This document shows, piece by piece, positions 5,306 through 7,477 of a stretch of 7,477 bases of DNA. A program made the position numbers and the translations under genes. The notes beneath the pieces are model-generated. The model saw only the letters and a list, made by a program, of their open reading frames with translations. It made no database searches and was not told the DNA's origin. This DNA comes from CAZWIT01 sp964533435. GTDB taxonomy: Bacteria; Patescibacteriota; Patescibacteriia; UBA1558; GWA2-36-10. Location: positions 1 to 7,477 of the forward strand of contig CAZHLU010000051.1 of the NCBI GenBank assembly GCA_964533435.1, read 5' to 3'. Numbering within the stretch: position 1 is the stretch's first letter; each line of letters begins with the position of its first letter.

Positions 5306-6553
5306 ATGGGGAAAAATAAGGATATCATTACTAGTTTAGATATTGGTAGCCAAGCGATTCGGGTAGTCATGGGACAGCGCTTGGGAGACGGGCGTTTAAA
5401 AGTGATTGGCGTAGCCGAAACTCCTGCTACTGGTATTAGTCGCGGTAGTATCAACTCAATTGAAGATGCTGTTTCTTGTATTGCTGAATCTTTAGAAAAG
5501 TGTGAAAAAATGACAGCTACCCGTATTGATAAGATTGTGGTAGGAATGTCTGGTACACATATTAAAACTGTAAATAGTCGGGGAGTAGTAGCTGTTGCCA
5601 AAGCCAATGAAACCGTAGAAGACTCTGATATTGAGCGAGCTTTAGAAGTGGCAGAAAGTACGACTATTATGCCTAATTTTGAAGTTTTGCATGTACTACC
5701 GATTAGTTATAATTTAGATAATCAAAAAAATATCAAAGAGCCACAAGGCATGACCGGAGTTCGTCTAGAAGTAGAAACGCAAGTGGTAATGGCCATGTCG
5801 GCTCAAGTCAAGAATTTGACTAAGTGTATTTATCGTACTGGTGTTGATATTGATTACATTGTTTTTTCTATTCTAGCTACGGCCGAAGCAGTGCTTACTA
5901 ATAAACAAAAAGAATTAGGAGTAGCAGTAGTAAATCTTGGCTCATCCACAACCTCGCTGGCAGTTTTTGAAGAGGGTAATATTTTGCATACGGCTGTTTT
6001 GCCAGTTGGTGCTGGTCATATTACTAATGATTTAGCGATTGGTCTAAAAACTTCAGTTACTACAGCCGAAGCTGTAAAGATTGATCATGCTCAGGCAATT
6101 TCAGATGGTATTTCTAAGCGTGATGAAGTAGATTTACATAAATATTCAGAAGAAGAAAAGAAAGGTACTTATGTTTATCGTAAAGACATCGCCACTATTG
6201 CCGAAGCTCGAGCTACTGAAATTTTTGATATGGTAAATGCCGAGCTTAAGAAAATCGATCGAGCTGGTAAATTACCAGCCGGTATTATTTTGACTGGTGG
6301 TGGCGCTAAGATGCCATTGATTATTGATTTAGCTAAAAGTATTTTTAATTTACCAGTATTTTTAGGCTTGCCTGTTAATCATGATTTTCCCATTGATAAA
6401 TTAAATGATCCTGAGTATACTACAGCTCTAGGGCTTGTTATTTGGGCTGATCGTAATATTGAATCCAAAACCCATTACGTGCCCGGTGGAGATGTGTTTA
6501 AAGATTTAGCTGGTAAGACTAAAAATATTTTTAGATCTATTTGGCCTTCCTAG
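5306..6553 (+). CDS. ftsA: Cell division protein FtsA
   Basis: FtsA is the actin-like ATPase-fold protein that tethers FtsZ filaments to the cytoplasmic membrane and recruits later divisome proteins. The 415-residue protein is a normal length. Visible parts: phosphate-1 motif LDIGSQAIRVVMG (11-23); the 1C/SHS2 insertion typical of FtsA (about 84-165); phosphate-2 region VVNLGSSTTSLAVF (208-221); connecting and helical region with VGAGHITNDLAIGL (234-247); adenosine motif ILTGGGAKMP (328-337); and a short linker to a C-terminal amphipathic helix (about 394-415, with Phe398, Phe409, Ile412 and Trp413), the membrane-targeting sequence. The phosphate-2 loop has Asn210 where FtsA and actin usually have Asp, and Ser-Ser where Gly-Gly is usual. 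The start ATG lies downstream of a strong promoter and lacks a clear Shine-Dalgarno site. ftsZ follows 37 nt later; no ftsQ precedes it. Confidence 0.96.
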   Translation: MGKNKDIITSLDIGSQAIRVVMGQRLGDGRLKVIGVAETPATGISRGSINSIEDAVSCIAESLEKCEKMTATRIDKIVVGMSGTHIKTVNSRGVVAVAKANETVEDSDIERALEVAESTTIMPNFEVLHVLPISYNLDNQKNIKEPQGMTGVRLEVETQVVMAMSAQVKNLTKCIYRTGVDIDYIVFSILATAEAVLTNKQKELGVAVVNLGSSTTSLAVFEEGNILHTAVLPVGAGHITNDLAIGLKTSVTTAEAVKIDHAQAISDGISKRDEVDLHKYSEEEKKGTYVYRKDIATIAEARATEIFDMVNAELKKIDRAGKLPAGIILTGGGAKMPLIIDLAKSIFNLPVFLGLPVNHDFPIDKLNDPEYTTALGLVIWADRNIESKTHYVPGGDVFKDLAGKTKNIFRSIWPS

Positions 6554-6590
6554 ATTATTTTATAATTATTGATATTTTAAGATAAAATTC

Positions 6591-7477
6591 ATGCTGAAGA
6601 AAAATTTAAAAGAAGTACTACCGCCTATTGAAACATTTGCTAACATCAAGGTTGTTGGCGTTGGTGGTTCAGGTGGCTCAGCTGTTGACCGTATGGTAAC
6701 TGCTCGGATTAGAGGAGTAGAATTTATTACTGTTAACACTGACGCTCAAGCCTTGCATAGCTCCCAGGCTGCTAGTCGTATTCATATTGGTCGCAATACT
6801 ACACGTGGTTTAGGGGCAGGCATGGACCCAGAACTAGGCTTAAAACGCGCTGAAGAAAACGAACAAGATATTATGGCTGCCTTATCAGGGGCTGACATGG
6901 TTTTTATTACTTGTGGTTTAGGAGGCGGTACTGGTACTGGTGCTGCTCCAGTCATTGCTGATATTGCCAGAGAGCTTGGAGCTTTGACAGTAGCAGTAGT
7001 TACTCGTCCTTTTACTTTTGAAGGCGTGCAACGTCGTGATATTGCCGAACGAGGTTTAGAAAGGTTGCTTGATAAAGTCGATACTATTATCACTATTCCT
7101 AATGATAGATTGTTACAAATCATTGATCGAAAAACTTCATTGCTTGATGCCTTTGCTATTGTTGATGAGGTCTTAAAGCAAGGCGTGCAAGGTATTTCGG
7201 AGGTTATTACTGTGCCTGGCTTAGTCAACGTCGACTTTGCTGATGTTAAAGCTATTATGAGACAGGCTGGCTCAGCTTTAATGGGTATTGGTAAAGCCAC
7301 AGGTGAAGATAGGGCCAAAGCAGCAGCCAAAGCCGCCATTGATAGTCCTTTACTTGAGCTTTCTATCAACCGTGCGACCGGTGTCTTATTCACCATTACT
7401 GGTAGTTCTAATTTAACCATGTTTCAAGTATCAGAAGCCACCGAGGTAATAACCGCTCATTGTGACCCCACTGCCAA
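6591..7477 (+). CDS. ftsZ: Cell division protein FtsZ, 3'-partial
   Basis: FtsZ is the tubulin-like GTPase that polymerises into the Z-ring at the division site. The frame from ATG 6591 stays open to the right edge (295 codons visible), covering the GTPase domain and most of the C-terminal subdomain; the tail that binds FtsA is outside the window. Visible motifs: GVGGSGGSAVDRM (T1 loop, 23-35), NTDAQAL (49-55), RGLGAGMDPELG (T3, 72-83), the tubulin signature GGGTGTG (111-117), RPFTFEG (139-145), PNDRL (170-174) and the T7 loop N213-x-D215-F-A-D218 that completes the neighbouring subunit's active site. The first T1 Asn usual in FtsZ is Ser here. An in-frame TGA at 6570-6572 with no other start before 6591 fixes the start. 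No Shine-Dalgarno site is visible. It probably shares the ftsA transcript; a lone TATAAT at 6561-6566 lacks a well-spaced -35. Confidence 0.97.
   Translation, partial: MLKKNLKEVLPPIETFANIKVVGVGGSGGSAVDRMVTARIRGVEFITVNTDAQALHSSQAASRIHIGRNTTRGLGAGMDPELGLKRAEENEQDIMAALSGADMVFITCGLGGGTGTGAAPVIADIARELGALTVAVVTRPFTFEGVQRRDIAERGLERLLDKVDTIITIPNDRLLQIIDRKTSLLDAFAIVDEVLKQGVQGISEVITVPGLVNVDFADVKAIMRQAGSALMGIGKATGEDRAKAAAKAAIDSPLLELSINRATGVLFTITGSSNLTMFQVSEATEVITAHCDPTA

Noticed and set aside
6561..6566. TATAAT in the ftsA-ftsZ gap as a separate ftsZ promoter.
   Set aside because: The nearest -35-like hexamer (TTGGCC, 6541-6546) is only 14 nt away, and the gap is very AT-rich, so chance is the simpler explanation.
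6782..7420. A 212-codon open frame on the minus strand opposite ftsZ.
   Set aside because: It lies entirely antisense to the unmistakable FtsZ frame and its translation is Ser/Pro/Ala-rich with no recognisable motif, as expected for the shadow of a conserved gene.

Overview
The window reads as low-GC bacterial DNA, coding on the + strand throughout. It probably comes from a Patescibacteria/CPR lineage (Parcubacteria-like). The clues are membrane-anchored thrombospondin-type-3 (TSP3) proteins with long Asn/Thr/Val spacers, a minimal ybeY-dgkA-ftsA-ftsZ order with no visible ftsQ or mur genes, SD-poor starts and short intergenic gaps. The assignment is an inference from style and gene order, not from a marker phylogeny. 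The standard code (TGA as stop) fits ybeY, which argues against the TGA=Gly lineages (Absconditabacteria, Gracilibacteria).

Left part (1-2594): the 3' 2.6 kb of a large gene for an exported, multidomain surface protein. In order it holds what looks like the end of a VWA-type domain, two tandem BACON-like beta-sandwich repeats, five fibronectin type III (FN3) repeats and a 10-cysteine C-terminal module. The frame is open to the left edge, so the first ATG at 180 is internal and the true start lies outside the window.

Middle (2626-4488): two adjacent genes, 3 nt apart, for proteins of the same layout: cytoplasmic N-terminus, one membrane helix, Asn-rich spacer, calcium-type TSP3 motifs. The first ends after four TSP3 motifs. 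The second has only two, one of them decayed, and carries an extra C-terminal globular domain resembling PsbP-like folds.

Right part (4494-7477): ybeY (rRNA-processing endoribonuclease), dgkA (small membrane lipid kinase, overlapping ybeY by 4 nt), then a 66-nt gap with a near-consensus sigma-70-type promoter, ftsA (actin-like membrane tether of the Z-ring) and ftsZ (tubulin-like division GTPase, cut by the right edge after 295 codons). FtsA and FtsZ act together at the septum. DgkA may recycle or phosphorylate a lipid carrier in the same membrane, and YbeY serves ribosome maturation. The TSP3 genes sit directly upstream in the same orientation with tiny gaps, so they may be co-transcribed with ybeY-dgkA.

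There is no gene-free stretch over 300 bases. I saw no RNA genes, CRISPR arrays, insertion sequences or convincing rho-independent terminators. The most interesting points are the mosaic adhesin-like protein, the paired TSP3 membrane proteins beside division genes, the altered phosphate-2 loop of FtsA, and the absence of Shine-Dalgarno sites at all six visible starts.
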